Of a stretch of DNA of 64,000 nucleotides, positions 1 to 7,249 are shown piece by piece. Every line of letters starts with the position of its first letter. Position 1 is the stretch's first letter. The notes under the pieces were generated by a model that saw only the letters and a program-made list of their open reading frames with translations, had not been told where the DNA came from and searched no databases. This stretch comes from Methanolacinia paynteri (GTDB lineage Archaea; Halobacteriota; Methanomicrobia; Methanomicrobiales; Methanomicrobiaceae): positions 315,820-379,819 of the forward strand of contig NZ_KN360928.1 of the NCBI RefSeq assembly GCF_000784355.1, in the 5' to 3' direction. Both the position numbers and the translations under genes were made by a program.

Positions 1-7
1 GAATCTG

Positions 8-202
8 CTAATCGTCAAAAACGAAAAGCTCCTCGATCGTCGTATCCAGTGTCTTTGCAACGTCATGGGCAAGTTTGAGGGAGGGATTGTACTTGCCCTT
101 CTCAAGAAAGACAATCGTCTCTCTCCTTACGCCGACAGCCTCTGCAAGCTGCGCCTGGGTCATATCTTTCTTCGCCCGGAACTCCCGGATTCTTGTCTCC
201 AT
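8..202 (-). CDS. XRE-family HTH transcriptional regulator
   Basis: A 64-residue protein that is almost entirely a Cro/CI-type helix-turn-helix: [22 protein letters not shown], followed by [17 protein letters not shown] and an LD-TIEELF tail. The size and motif spacing are those of the stand-alone archaeal/bacterial mini-XRE regulators that bind DNA as dimers. The gene lies 23 bp downstream of the DUF2178 membrane protein on the same strand and is very probably co-transcribed with it. Such pairs are common, and the regulator usually represses its own operon. Three 18-bp imperfect palindromes upstream of the operon are the obvious candidate targets. Nothing shows what signal it senses. Confidence 0.88.
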   Translation of the reverse strand: METRIREFRAKKDMTQAQLAEAVGVRRETIVFLEKGKYNPSLKLAHDVAKTLDTTIEELFVFDD

Positions 203-225
203 CCGTTATTCCCCCGGTCTCCGGC

Positions 226-792
226 TCAATATACGTCACCCTTCCCCGAGAAGTACCACTGGAATACAACAGTGCTGAGGGGCATGAGCATTATCAGGAT
301 CCCGAGAGCCGCACTGGCATCGATCTTTACGATATCAAGATATGAAAGCCAGAACATCACGATGACCGCAAGAAATGTCAGATACCATGAATACGATATC
401 GCCCATGTTCCGATTTTCAGCGAACGTTCGTCCCTTATGTCCGAATCCGCAGATTTCCTCAAAGATGCAAAGCAGATTATGAACAGTATTATTCCACCGG
501 TGATAAGGCCGGACCCGGTTGGTTCACCAGTGACGGAGTACGAAAATGCACTTAAAACAAATCCGGCGACGATCATTATCCCGCCGACAACAGCACCTGC
601 ATAGTTGTACTCCTTCTTTTTCCCTGTTTTTACAGCGGTAACAGCTATAAGAAGCAGCACTATCATCCCGCCCCATACGACCGCATCCGCCGACAGCCCG
701 CCTGTACTCAGGTATATCACAACAAGTGCGATTATTACCGCCACAATCCCGAAAATGTTTGTAAGGACAATTTTTCTCTTTCGATCTTCCAT
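226..792 (-). CDS. DUF2178-family membrane protein
   Basis: A 188-residue integral membrane protein with about six hydrophobic segments (near residues 10-30, 36-50, 65-85, 95-110, 133-150, 158-178). Between the fourth and fifth lies the charged DIRDERSLKIGTWAISYSW stretch typical of DUF2178 proteins, whose function is unknown. It is the first gene of a two-gene operon with the downstream XRE regulator, an association seen repeatedly for this family in archaea. The ATG at 792 follows a promoter region whose TATA-like sequences overlap the tandem palindromes at 821-877, so expression is probably repressed by the XRE protein. No catalytic residues are evident. Confidence 0.8.
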   Translation of the reverse strand: MEDRKRKIVLTNIFGIVAVIIALVVIYLSTGGLSADAVVWGGMIVLLLIAVTAVKTGKKKEYNYAGAVVGGIMIVAGFVLSAFSYSVTGEPTGSGLITGGIILFIICFASLRKSADSDIRDERSLKIGTWAISYSWYLTFLAVIVMFWLSYLDIVKIDASAALGILIMLMPLSTVVFQWYFSGKGDVY

Positions 793-820
793 TTGCTTCG
801 CCTTTCAGTCTTCAGTGTAT

Positions 821-877
821 TGTTAGAAATTAGCAACACTTTGTTAGATCTATATAACATGTTAGAAGTATATAACA
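821..877 (-). promoter_or_regulatory. Three tandem 18-bp operator-like palindromes
   Basis: Three copies of an 18-bp imperfect inverted repeat of the form TGTTA-N8-TAACA lie head to tail: TGTTAGAAATTAGCAACA (821-838), TGTTAGATCTATATAACA (842-859) and TGTTAGAAGTATATAACA (860-877). The second and third contain TATATAA on one strand and so overlap likely TATA boxes of the operon starting at 792. The first copy is the most degenerate. The size and symmetry suit a dimeric XRE repressor; that the co-encoded regulator binds here is an inference. Confidence 0.65.
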
Positions 878-1001
878 GTTTTCAGATGACTCCTGAACAG
901 TGCATTATAGTACCCGGGAAAATGTGATCTCTCTCCGCCATCTTATATTATATGACGAATGAAAGACAATTATAGAGCAGCAAAACAGCGGTAATCTGAA
1001 T

Positions 1002-1544
1002 ATGGCAACACAGGAGATAAAAGTCACCCAGGCGAGAATCGCCGTAATAATCGGAAAAGGCGGGGCTACAAAACGGAAGATCGAGAAAGAGACACAGACT
1101 GAAATATCTGTCGACAGCGAGGATGGCCTTGTCACGATAGAGGGGGAGGACGCCCCGCTGGTCCTCAAGGCCGCGGATATAATAACGGCAATCAACAGGG
1201 GTTTTTCGCCGAAAAGATCTTTCTGCCTCCTTGAGGACGAGGATATGATGCTGGACATCATCGACCTTACGGCCGCCTGCAAAAACCCGAAGCAGATGGA
1301 GAGGGTCAGAGGGAGAATCATAGGAAAGGCAGGAAAGGCCCGCGAACAGATCGAGGATATGACCGGTGCAGAAATATCGGTGCTCGGCAAGACAGTTGCG
1401 ATCATAGGCGGAATCGAACAGGTGAAGACGGCAAGGCATGCAATCGAGATGCTGATAGACGGTATGCCACATGAAAGTGTCTTTACCTACCTCGATAAGA
1501 AAAAGAAGGAAGCAAAAGCAAACATCTTCGATTATTATTACTGA
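1002..1544 (+). CDS. Archaeal Pno1/Dim2-like KH domain protein
   Basis: A 180-residue protein with two KH RNA-binding domains. Each has a GxxG loop: VIIGKGGATKRKIE near residues 15-28, and GRIIGKAGKAREQIEDMTG near residues 103-121. This matches the archaeal Dim2/Pno1 (Krr1-like) family, which contacts the 3' end of pre-16S rRNA and in several archaea associates with initiation factor aIF2-alpha. Length is normal for the archaeal form. In many archaea the gene follows aIF1A and a RIO kinase; here its left neighbour is a divergent XRE operon, so that cluster is broken up. The start is the ATG directly before the conserved MATQEIKV. There is no strong Shine-Dalgarno sequence. Confidence 0.9.
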   Translation: MATQEIKVTQARIAVIIGKGGATKRKIEKETQTEISVDSEDGLVTIEGEDAPLVLKAADIITAINRGFSPKRSFCLLEDEDMMLDIIDLTAACKNPKQMERVRGRIIGKAGKAREQIEDMTGAEISVLGKTVAIIGGIEQVKTARHAIEMLIDGMPHESVFTYLDKKKKEAKANIFDYYY

Positions 1545-1570
1545 TATGCGGAATCAAAATCATGGCACTA

Positions 1571-1584
1571 TTTCCAGTGGAAAA
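1571..1584. repeat. Partial origin recognition box-like palindrome
   Basis: TTTCCAGTGGAAAA is the palindromic core of the archaeal ORB element seen elsewhere in this window, but the G-rich arm that normally follows is absent on either strand. It lies just downstream of the KH gene and 49 bp before a more complete copy. It may be a degenerate or half-strength Orc1/Cdc6 site. Confidence 0.4.
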
Positions 1585-1632
1585 AATTCCCTTTTCCCTT
1601 TGTAAATTTGATATAATAAACCTGAAAGACAC

Positions 1633-1657
1633 TTTTCCACTGGAAGAGAAGGGGTCC
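1633..1657 (+). repeat. Origin recognition box (ORB) at the hel308 promoter
   Basis: The sequence reads TTTTCCACTGGAA, then GAGAA, then GGGGTCC: palindromic core followed by the G-tract arm, in plus orientation. It sits between a TATA-like GATATAATA (about 1610-1618) and the Shine-Dalgarno sequence of hel308, so Orc1/Cdc6 bound here would cover the hel308 transcription start. The match to the archaeal ORB consensus is recognised from knowledge of that motif and from the other copies in this window. Confidence 0.6.
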
Positions 1658-1674
1658 GTCGGAGGGGCGGCCCA

Positions 1675-3918
1675 ATGAAACTGGAAGAGCTGGGCCTCCC
1701 TGAAAAACTTGTCTCCTCCTGCCTGAAGAGAGGCATCTCCGAGCTGTACCCTCCCCAGGCGGACTGTGTCGAAAAAGGGCTTTTGGAGGGGAAGAATCTC
1801 CTGATATCCATACCGACGGCGAGCGGAAAGACGCTTGTTGCAGAGATGGCGATGCACCGCCATGTCGCAAATCGCGGGAAGTGCCTCTACGTCGTTCCGC
1901 TGAAGGCTTTGGCATCCGAAAAATTCGAGGAATTTTCGGGAAAGGGGCCGAGGACAGGCATTGCAACGGGCGACTACGACAAAAAGGACGAATACCTCGG
2001 CAGAAACGATATTATCATAGCCACCTCGGAGAAGGTCGACTCCCTCCTCAGGAACAACGCCGCGTGGTTGGGCTCCATAACCTGCCTTGTCGTAGACGAG
2101 GCCCACCTGATCGACTCCGAGGATCGCGGGGCCACCCTCGAGATGGTGATAACCAAACTCAGGCACAGGAATAAAGATCTCCAGATTATCGGCCTCACGG
2201 CGACGATTGGAAATCCGAGGGCTCTCGCATCATGGCTAGACGCCGATCTCGTCACCTCCGACTGGAGGCCCGTCGAACTTAAAGAGGGGGTCTTCTGCAG
2301 GGATACCCTCTACTTCGGCGAAGAGATAAAGACGATAGAGACACCAAAGAAGAACGACGACGAGAACCTCTGCATAGACTGCGTCAATGACGGGGGCCAG
2401 TGCCTGGTATTCGTCAACTCCAGGAGAAATGCGGAAGGGTGTGCAAAGAGGATGGCGTCCGCCCTGAAACTTGACGAGCCCGAACTCGAAAAACTTTCAG
2501 TGGAGCTTGAAAAAGCCGCCGAGACCGACATGGGCAGGATTCTTGCTGCCTGCGTCAAAAAAGGTGCGGCATTCCATCATGCCGGGATGAAGAGAGACCA
2601 GAGGGAGATTGTAGAGAGAGGTTTCAGGCAGGGTTCGATCAGGGTTATCTCATCGACCCCCACGCTTGCCGCCGGCCTCAACCTTCCGGCAAGGCGTGTC
2701 GTCATCAGGGACTACCTGAGGTTTAAAGGCGGAGAAGGAATGGCACCCATACCCGTAAGGGAGTACAGGCAGATGGCCGGACGTGCCGGAAGGCCGCATC
2801 TCGATCCGTACGGGGAGGCGGTCCTTATCGCAAAGGGCCCAGAGTCTGCAAACGGCCTGTATGAAGAGTTCATCAGCGCACCGGCCGAGGACGTGACGTC
2901 GAGACTCGACGACGAAAGGGTCCTGACAGGGCAGATCCTCTCCCTGATATCGACGGGCTTCGTGAAGACCGAAGAAGAGCTGCCAGAATTCTTAAACGAG
3001 ACCTTCTACGTCCACATGAATAAAAGCACCGCGTATATCGGCCGGATAGTCGGTGAGGCGGTCGCATTCCTCGAAGAGGCCGGGATGATTACAAGGACCG
3101 GCGAGTATCTCTCGTCAACGGACTATGGGAATCTCGTATCACGCCTTTACATAACCCCGCAGACCGCGGAGATCATCACCGGTGCGCTGAGGGAGAGGAG
3201 CGGAAGAGAGACCGGGGCCGCACCGAAGGAGTTCAGCGAACTCGGCTTCCTGCAGGTGCTCTGCACGACGCCGGATATGTATACCCTCTATATTAAAAAG
3301 AGCGACATGGACGTTCTCGAGAGATTCTACTTCGAAAACGAGGCCGAACTCTGGAGAGAGATCTCCTTCGATTCGATGGAGGAGGGTTTCAGGGCCTTAA
3401 AGACGGCGATGCTTGTAAACGACTGGATATCCGAAGCTGGCGAGGACCTGATATGCAGCAGGTACGGGATCGGACCCGGGGATATATACAATACGATCGA
3501 GGGCATGAACTGGCTTCTCCATGCATCGTCCAGGCTGTCTTCGATGATGATCCCCGAGTTCGGTGATCCGGTCCGGGAAACCGCGATACGGGTTCAGCAC
3601 GGAGTAAAGAGAGAACTCCTGCCGCTTATAAGACTGAAAGGCATCGGGCGTGTACGTGCGAGAAGGCTCTTCAACAACAATATCCTGGCACCGGAAGATC
3701 TTGAAAAGGCTGGATTCGATCGTGTCGCCGCCATTGTAGGCAAAAAGATCGCACAGCAGATCATGAAGCAGGCTGCAGGTGAAGGGAGTGCAGATGCAAA
3801 GAGGAGAACCCGTCCGGAAAATGAATACATATCTGACAAAGAAGACGAGGTTCCGGTGAACGGAAGAGACGATCCGAGCCGGCCGTCTCTTTTCAGCTTT
3901 GGAGGCGGACCCGAATGA
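1675..3918 (+). CDS. hel308: ATP-dependent DNA helicase Hel308 (Hjm)
   Basis: A 747-residue superfamily 2 helicase, 3'-to-5', that acts on forked and stalled replication structures. Visible motifs are PTASGKT (Walker A, 47-53), VVPLKALASEKF (Ia), DEAH (141-144), GLTATIGN (III), LVFVNSRRNAE (IV), SSTPTLAAGLNLPARR (V) and YRQMAGRAGRPH (VI). The C-terminus holds the Hel308 ratchet and helix-hairpin-helix region with LKGIGRVRARRLFNN, which regulates unwinding. The length fits the family plus a short charged tail. The ATG is preceded by a strong GGAGGGG. Its stop overlaps the start of cgi121 (ATGA), so the two are co-translated. An ORB lies in the 5' region, suggesting a regulatory link to Orc1/Cdc6 encoded 1.4 kb downstream. 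Confidence 0.96.
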   Translation: MKLEELGLPEKLVSSCLKRGISELYPPQADCVEKGLLEGKNLLISIPTASGKTLVAEMAMHRHVANRGKCLYVVPLKALASEKFEEFSGKGPRTGIATGDYDKKDEYLGRNDIIIATSEKVDSLLRNNAAWLGSITCLVVDEAHLIDSEDRGATLEMVITKLRHRNKDLQIIGLTATIGNPRALASWLDADLVTSDWRPVELKEGVFCRDTLYFGEEIKTIETPKKNDDENLCIDCVNDGGQCLVFVNSRRNAEGCAKRMASALKLDEPELEKLSVELEKAAETDMGRILAACVKKGAAFHHAGMKRDQREIVERGFRQGSIRVISSTPTLAAGLNLPARRVVIRDYLRFKGGEGMAPIPVREYRQMAGRAGRPHLDPYGEAVLIAKGPESANGLYEEFISAPAEDVTSRLDDERVLTGQILSLISTGFVKTEEELPEFLNETFYVHMNKSTAYIGRIVGEAVAFLEEAGMITRTGEYLSSTDYGNLVSRLYITPQTAEIITGALRERSGRETGAAPKEFSELGFLQVLCTTPDMYTLYIKKSDMDVLERFYFENEAELWREISFDSMEEGFRALKTAMLVNDWISEAGEDLICSRYGIGPGDIYNTIEGMNWLLHASSRLSSMMIPEFGDPVRETAIRVQHGVKRELLPLIRLKGIGRVRARRLFNNNILAPEDLEKAGFDRVAAIVGKKIAQQIMKQAAGEGSADAKRRTRPENEYISDKEDEVPVNGRDDPSRPSLFSFGGGPE

Positions 3919-4523
3919 GCATTGACTACAGGATTTGCCGGGGAAATTTTGAGATCGCCGATGAAAGATCTTTTCTTGCAGAGATCAGGAAAATTGCCGG
4001 GTCTTCATCGGCTTATATTATTTTTTTCGACAGGAACTCAATCGCAGGGTGCGATCATATAAGGGCGGCAGTTTCACTTGCTGAAAGGTCCTTCTTTGAA
4101 TACAAAACGCCGATATCGAATTCTTTCGAGATGGAAGTCCTCCTGTACGCGTTCGGGACAAGGCAGACAGGCTTTGCCTCGGGATTCGGGATTCATAAAG
4201 GAATGAACGAATCCGTGATCGTGATATGCAGGAAAAATGATTCGATCTCAGGAGAAGACAGGGAGAAAAAAAAAGAGTCTTTCGATCAGGTTTTCAGGAG
4301 GGTGGTATCCGGGATCTCTTCTCTTGAAGGATGCACAGGAAAAGAGATTCATCTCCTCGGAGAAGAAGACTGCAGGAATATTGCAGAAGAAAGGTCCGGT
4401 GATAAGATCTCCAGGCTTGCCGAAATTTTTTCCATAACACCCAGGGAACTTGAGGTCTGTGGAGGAGAAAGGATAGAAGAGATTGTCATTGAAAGATGTG
4501 CTCTTCTTGATGTGAACAGATAG
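3915..4523 (+). CDS. KEOPS complex subunit Cgi121
   Basis: A 202-residue protein with the Cgi121/TPRKB core: CDHIRAAVSLAERSFF, then NSFEMEVLLYAFGTRQTGFA and FGIHKGMNESVIV. In archaea Cgi121 binds the CCA end of tRNA and recruits it to the KEOPS complex (Kae1, Bud32, Pcc1), which makes the t6A37 modification. The first 150 residues carry the family signature; the rather charged C-terminal 50 (KISRLAEIFSITPRELEVC) make it slightly longer than usual. It overlaps hel308 by four bases, and adjacency of these two genes recurs in archaea. The gene ends at the edge of the putative replication origin. Confidence 0.88.
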   Translation: MSIDYRICRGNFEIADERSFLAEIRKIAGSSSAYIIFFDRNSIAGCDHIRAAVSLAERSFFEYKTPISNSFEMEVLLYAFGTRQTGFASGFGIHKGMNESVIVICRKNDSISGEDREKKKESFDQVFRRVVSGISSLEGCTGKEIHLLGEEDCRNIAEERSGDKISRLAEIFSITPRELEVCGGERIEEIVIERCALLDVNR

Positions 4524-4731
4524 CTAAATTGCAGTTTTAACCCCATTTTTTTGGCAATTGAAGATATTTTTCCTTTACAAATTAATTATCCGGGCCGATG
4601 AATTCCCGGTGAATCGGGAAGAGAGTTCCTATGGCAACCTTTTCTAAAACAATTAGGATATTCCTTTTTTTCGCTTTTCTTTCCCTATATATTGATATTT
4701 TGTTTTCTGAGGAACATGTTGAAATGTCTTA

Positions 4732-4760
4732 GACCCCCACCCCTTTATTTCCACTGGAGA
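4732..4760 (-). repeat. Origin recognition box, left inner copy
   Basis: Read on the minus strand, the element is TCTCCAGTGGAAATAAAGGG followed by a G-rich extension ending in GGGGGTC. The dyad core, the A-rich linker and the G-tract all match the archaeal ORB. The G-tract points away from the AT-rich centre. It is the left partner of the inverted pair that defines the putative origin. Confidence 0.72.
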
Positions 4761-5063
4761 TTGTATGATTGTGCATAGTGTAGAAAATTTGCAAGTTTGA
4801 AAAATTCCACGTTTTAATGAAGTTTGAAAAAAAGCCATCATGATCTAAGTAAGTAATAATATAAAAAAGAAGCTATTTGTATTTTTTAATAATAAAATAT
4901 ATAATACTTAATAAAAATAAAAAAGAGACTGACTTCCAAAATTTCCCTGAACCTGCCGAAGATGTGGAATTTCTGATTTTTATTAATTTGAGGGAAGATT
5001 TTTTCAAAAGGGAAAATCGCCAAAAATCCATATTTCTCAAATGCCGCTCATCATGTACAAAAA
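4761..5063. other. AT-rich putative duplex unwinding element
   Basis: This 300-bp stretch between the two inverted ORBs is dominated by A and T. The extreme is around 4845-4925, where runs such as AATAATATAAAAAAGAAG and TAATAAAATATATAATAC occur. It is the natural candidate for initial strand opening. The assignment rests on position and composition only. Confidence 0.6.
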
Positions 5064-5088
5064 TTTTCCAATGGAAACAAAGGGGTCC
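5064..5088 (+). repeat. Origin recognition box, right inner copy
   Basis: TTTTCCAATGGAAACAAAGG is followed by GGTCC. This is the best match in the window to the archaeal ORB consensus (dyad TTCCA/TGGAAA, then CAAA, then the G-tract). Orientation is plus, with the G-tract pointing away from the AT-rich element and towards orc1/cdc6, which begins 267 bp downstream. Confidence 0.78.
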
Positions 5089-5355
5089 GGGTATCTGGTA
5101 AATAATATTTCAGTTGTTTACAATAAAACTTCAGAATCATTCAGTTCGTATCCCGTAAGCAAAGGGATTATTAAACAGTAGAAGTCAATTGTATATTCGT
5201 CACAGTGATCGAGTGGAAGAGCAGCTGTTTACACTGCACCAACTGATAACTGAATAAATTCAAAACAGGCTTCATTTTGTTTTGGGCACAGGACGGGGCC
5301 TGCATAAATAACTGTAAATAATCATGTTACTCTTGAGGGGAGGGTTTGTCAATAG

Positions 5356-6669
5356 ATGGAAAATGAATCGGCTCAGGTTTCTTCAGATAAACCGGTCCGG
5401 CGTCTTGCCGGCGGTCTTTTTGATAAATATCTAAATAATAAGGGAATTTTTAAGAACAGGGAAGTATTGAGGCACTCACACAGGCCTCATACATTGCCGC
5501 ACAGGAAAGATCAGATCGACTCAATCGCATCCATACTTGCACCGGCAATAAGAAACGAAACCCCCTCCAACATTCTTATTTACGGAAAAACGGGAACCGG
5601 GAAGACAGCTTCCGTGAAATATGTCGGTTCCGAGCTCGAAAGCGCATGCAGGGAGATGGGAAAGGCATGCAACGTCATTCACCTGAACTGCGAACTTATC
5701 GACACACAGTACAGGGTTCTCGCCCAGATTGCCAATGAGCTTGAAAATATCGATAACAAGCCCAGCGACAAACCGAGGACAAGCATCCCGATGACCGGGT
5801 GGCCGACCGACCAGGTGTATACCGAACTCCGAAATCTTGTCGAAGCGATGGGCGGAGTCAATGTTATCGTCCTCGACGAGATCGATAAACTGGTAAAAAA
5901 GAGCGGAGACGAGACCCTCTATAACCTCACCAGGTTCAATTCGGAACTTAAGAACGCGAAGATCAGCATGATCGGCATATCCAATGACCTGAGGTTCACT
6001 AACTTTCTTGATCCGCGTGTTCTTTCATCGCTTTCCGAAGAAGAACTTGTCTTTCCGCCTTATAACGCACCGCAGCTGTGCGATATCCTTCAGCAGAGGG
6101 CAGATGTGGCTTTCATGGAGAATGTCCTGGATGACGGAGTCATTCCGCTTTGCGCCGCTCTTGCGGCACAGGAGCACGGGGATGCGAGAAGGGCTCTGGA
6201 TCTCCTCAGGATCTCGGGTGAGCTCGCCGAACGCGAGAACTCGCAGAAGGTCTCGGAGACGAATGTAAAGATGGCCCAGCAGAAGATCGAGACAGACAGC
6301 ATGATTGTATGCATCTCGTCCCTTCCGACTCAGAGCAAGGCCGTCCTGTATTCGATGCTCCTCCTTGTGGACCTCAACAAACAGCTTTTTACGACCGGGG
6401 AAGTCGCTCAGGTGTACAGGGACGTCGCACACGTAATCGATCTCGACGTTCTTACCCACAGGAGAATAGCGGACCTGATCTCGGAGCTTACCATGCTCGG
6501 CGTCATCAACTCCCGCGTAGTCTCGAGGGGCCGGTACGGAAGGACCAAAGAGATGTGGTTTTCCACCGGAACCGCCGGCATAAAGGAGACGATCTTCAAG
6601 GACGACAGGTTCACCGAGGAGGATCTTGCTAAGATGGATCTCAGCCGGTACAGGGCACTCTTAAGATAA
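5356..6669 (+). CDS. cdc6: Orc1/Cdc6-type replication initiator
   Basis: A 437-residue AAA+ initiator. Walker A is GKTGTGKT (77-84), Walker B is VIVLDEID (170-177), sensor 1 is in MIGISNDLRF, sensor 2 in HGDARRALDLLR, and a C-terminal winged-helix domain binds DNA. In archaea it recognises ORB elements and loads the MCM helicase. The ATG at 5356 is preceded by GAGGGGAGGG about 12 bases upstream, and an in-frame stop directly before the ATG excludes a longer protein. Its position beside inverted ORBs and an AT-rich element strongly suggests that it serves the adjacent origin. A paralogue elsewhere in the genome is likely but not visible here. Confidence 0.96.
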   Translation: MENESAQVSSDKPVRRLAGGLFDKYLNNKGIFKNREVLRHSHRPHTLPHRKDQIDSIASILAPAIRNETPSNILIYGKTGTGKTASVKYVGSELESACREMGKACNVIHLNCELIDTQYRVLAQIANELENIDNKPSDKPRTSIPMTGWPTDQVYTELRNLVEAMGGVNVIVLDEIDKLVKKSGDETLYNLTRFNSELKNAKISMIGISNDLRFTNFLDPRVLSSLSEEELVFPPYNAPQLCDILQQRADVAFMENVLDDGVIPLCAALAAQEHGDARRALDLLRISGELAERENSQKVSETNVKMAQQKIETDSMIVCISSLPTQSKAVLYSMLLLVDLNKQLFTTGEVAQVYRDVAHVIDLDVLTHRRIADLISELTMLGVINSRVVSRGRYGRTKEMWFSTGTAGIKETIFKDDRFTEEDLAKMDLSRYRALLR

Positions 6670-6745
6670 ATGAAACCAAGACATTCCTATATCAGTTAAC
6701 CGGCGGCATTAATTGTGCCCGATGCCCCGGGTACCGGTGAATCCA

Positions 6746-7237
6746 ATGGATGAAAAAGATCGAATGCTTTTAAAGCTCCTTGAAGAGGACTGCCGTACAG
6801 CCGGCTCCGTCCTCGCCGACATGCTCGATCTTGACGAGGAAGGAGTCAGGAAACGCGTTCAGAGAATGGAAGAGGAAGGAATAATCAGGAGTTATTCCGC
6901 AAATATAGACTGGGAAAAGGCAGGGGACGGCTATGTTGCCGCAATCCTTGAACTGAAGGTGACCCCGGAGAGAGACTTCGGGTACGACAAGATAGCGGAG
7001 AGGATCGCACACCACCCCCAGGTAAGGTCCCTGAGGCTGATTAGCGGGGCATACGACTTCTCGATGCTCGTCGTCGGAAAGGATATCCACGAGGTGACGA
7101 GGTTCGTATCCGAACAGATCGCCCCGATGGAGCATATAAAAGAGACCGCAACGATCCTCATCATGAAGACTTACAAGGAGAACGGTTTCGAGATATTCGA
7201 AAAAAAAGGCCGTGAGAGGCTCCCTTATACATTTTAG
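6746..7237 (+). CDS. Lrp/AsnC family transcriptional regulator
   Basis: A 163-residue protein: an N-terminal winged HTH (MDEKDRMLLKLLEEDCRTAG, then a recognition segment EEGVRKRVQRMEEEGIIRSYSA) and a C-terminal RAM/AsnC ligand-binding domain with the VRSLRLISGAYDFSMLVVGKD motif. Such proteins form dimers to octamers and regulate amino-acid metabolism in response to an amino-acid ligand. I chose the ATG at 6746 because GGTGA lies about six bases before it and it gives the usual family N-terminus; an upstream in-frame TTG would add 11 residues without a ribosome binding site. It sits directly before an aminotransferase, a recurrent pair in methanogens, and probably controls that gene. Confidence 0.9.
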   Translation: MDEKDRMLLKLLEEDCRTAGSVLADMLDLDEEGVRKRVQRMEEEGIIRSYSANIDWEKAGDGYVAAILELKVTPERDFGYDKIAERIAHHPQVRSLRLISGAYDFSMLVVGKDIHEVTRFVSEQIAPMEHIKETATILIMKTYKENGFEIFEKKGRERLPYTF

Positions 7238-7249
7238 GAGTGCATGCTG

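Larger units (their letters stand above)
4524..5355. other. Putative chromosomal replication origin (oriC)
   Basis: This 832-bp gap contains no convincing gene; short frames at 4653-4841 (minus) and 4877-5101 (plus) lack ribosome binding sites and family resemblance. It holds two origin recognition boxes in opposite orientation (4732-4760 and 5064-5088), with their G-tracts pointing outward and a very AT-rich stretch between them. It directly precedes orc1/cdc6. In archaea this layout (inverted ORBs around a duplex unwinding element beside the initiator gene) is the hallmark of an origin. The last 60 bp hold the likely orc1/cdc6 promoter (TATA-like CATAAATAA near 5305) and ribosome binding site. 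Confidence 0.78.

Noticed and set aside
1885-3067. Several long minus-strand frames opposite hel308
   Set aside because: All are shadows of a gene with complete helicase motifs.
4653-5101. Short frames in the origin region (4653-4841 minus, 4877-5101 plus)
   Set aside because: No ribosome binding sites, low-complexity translation from AT-rich DNA, and overlap with the ORBs.
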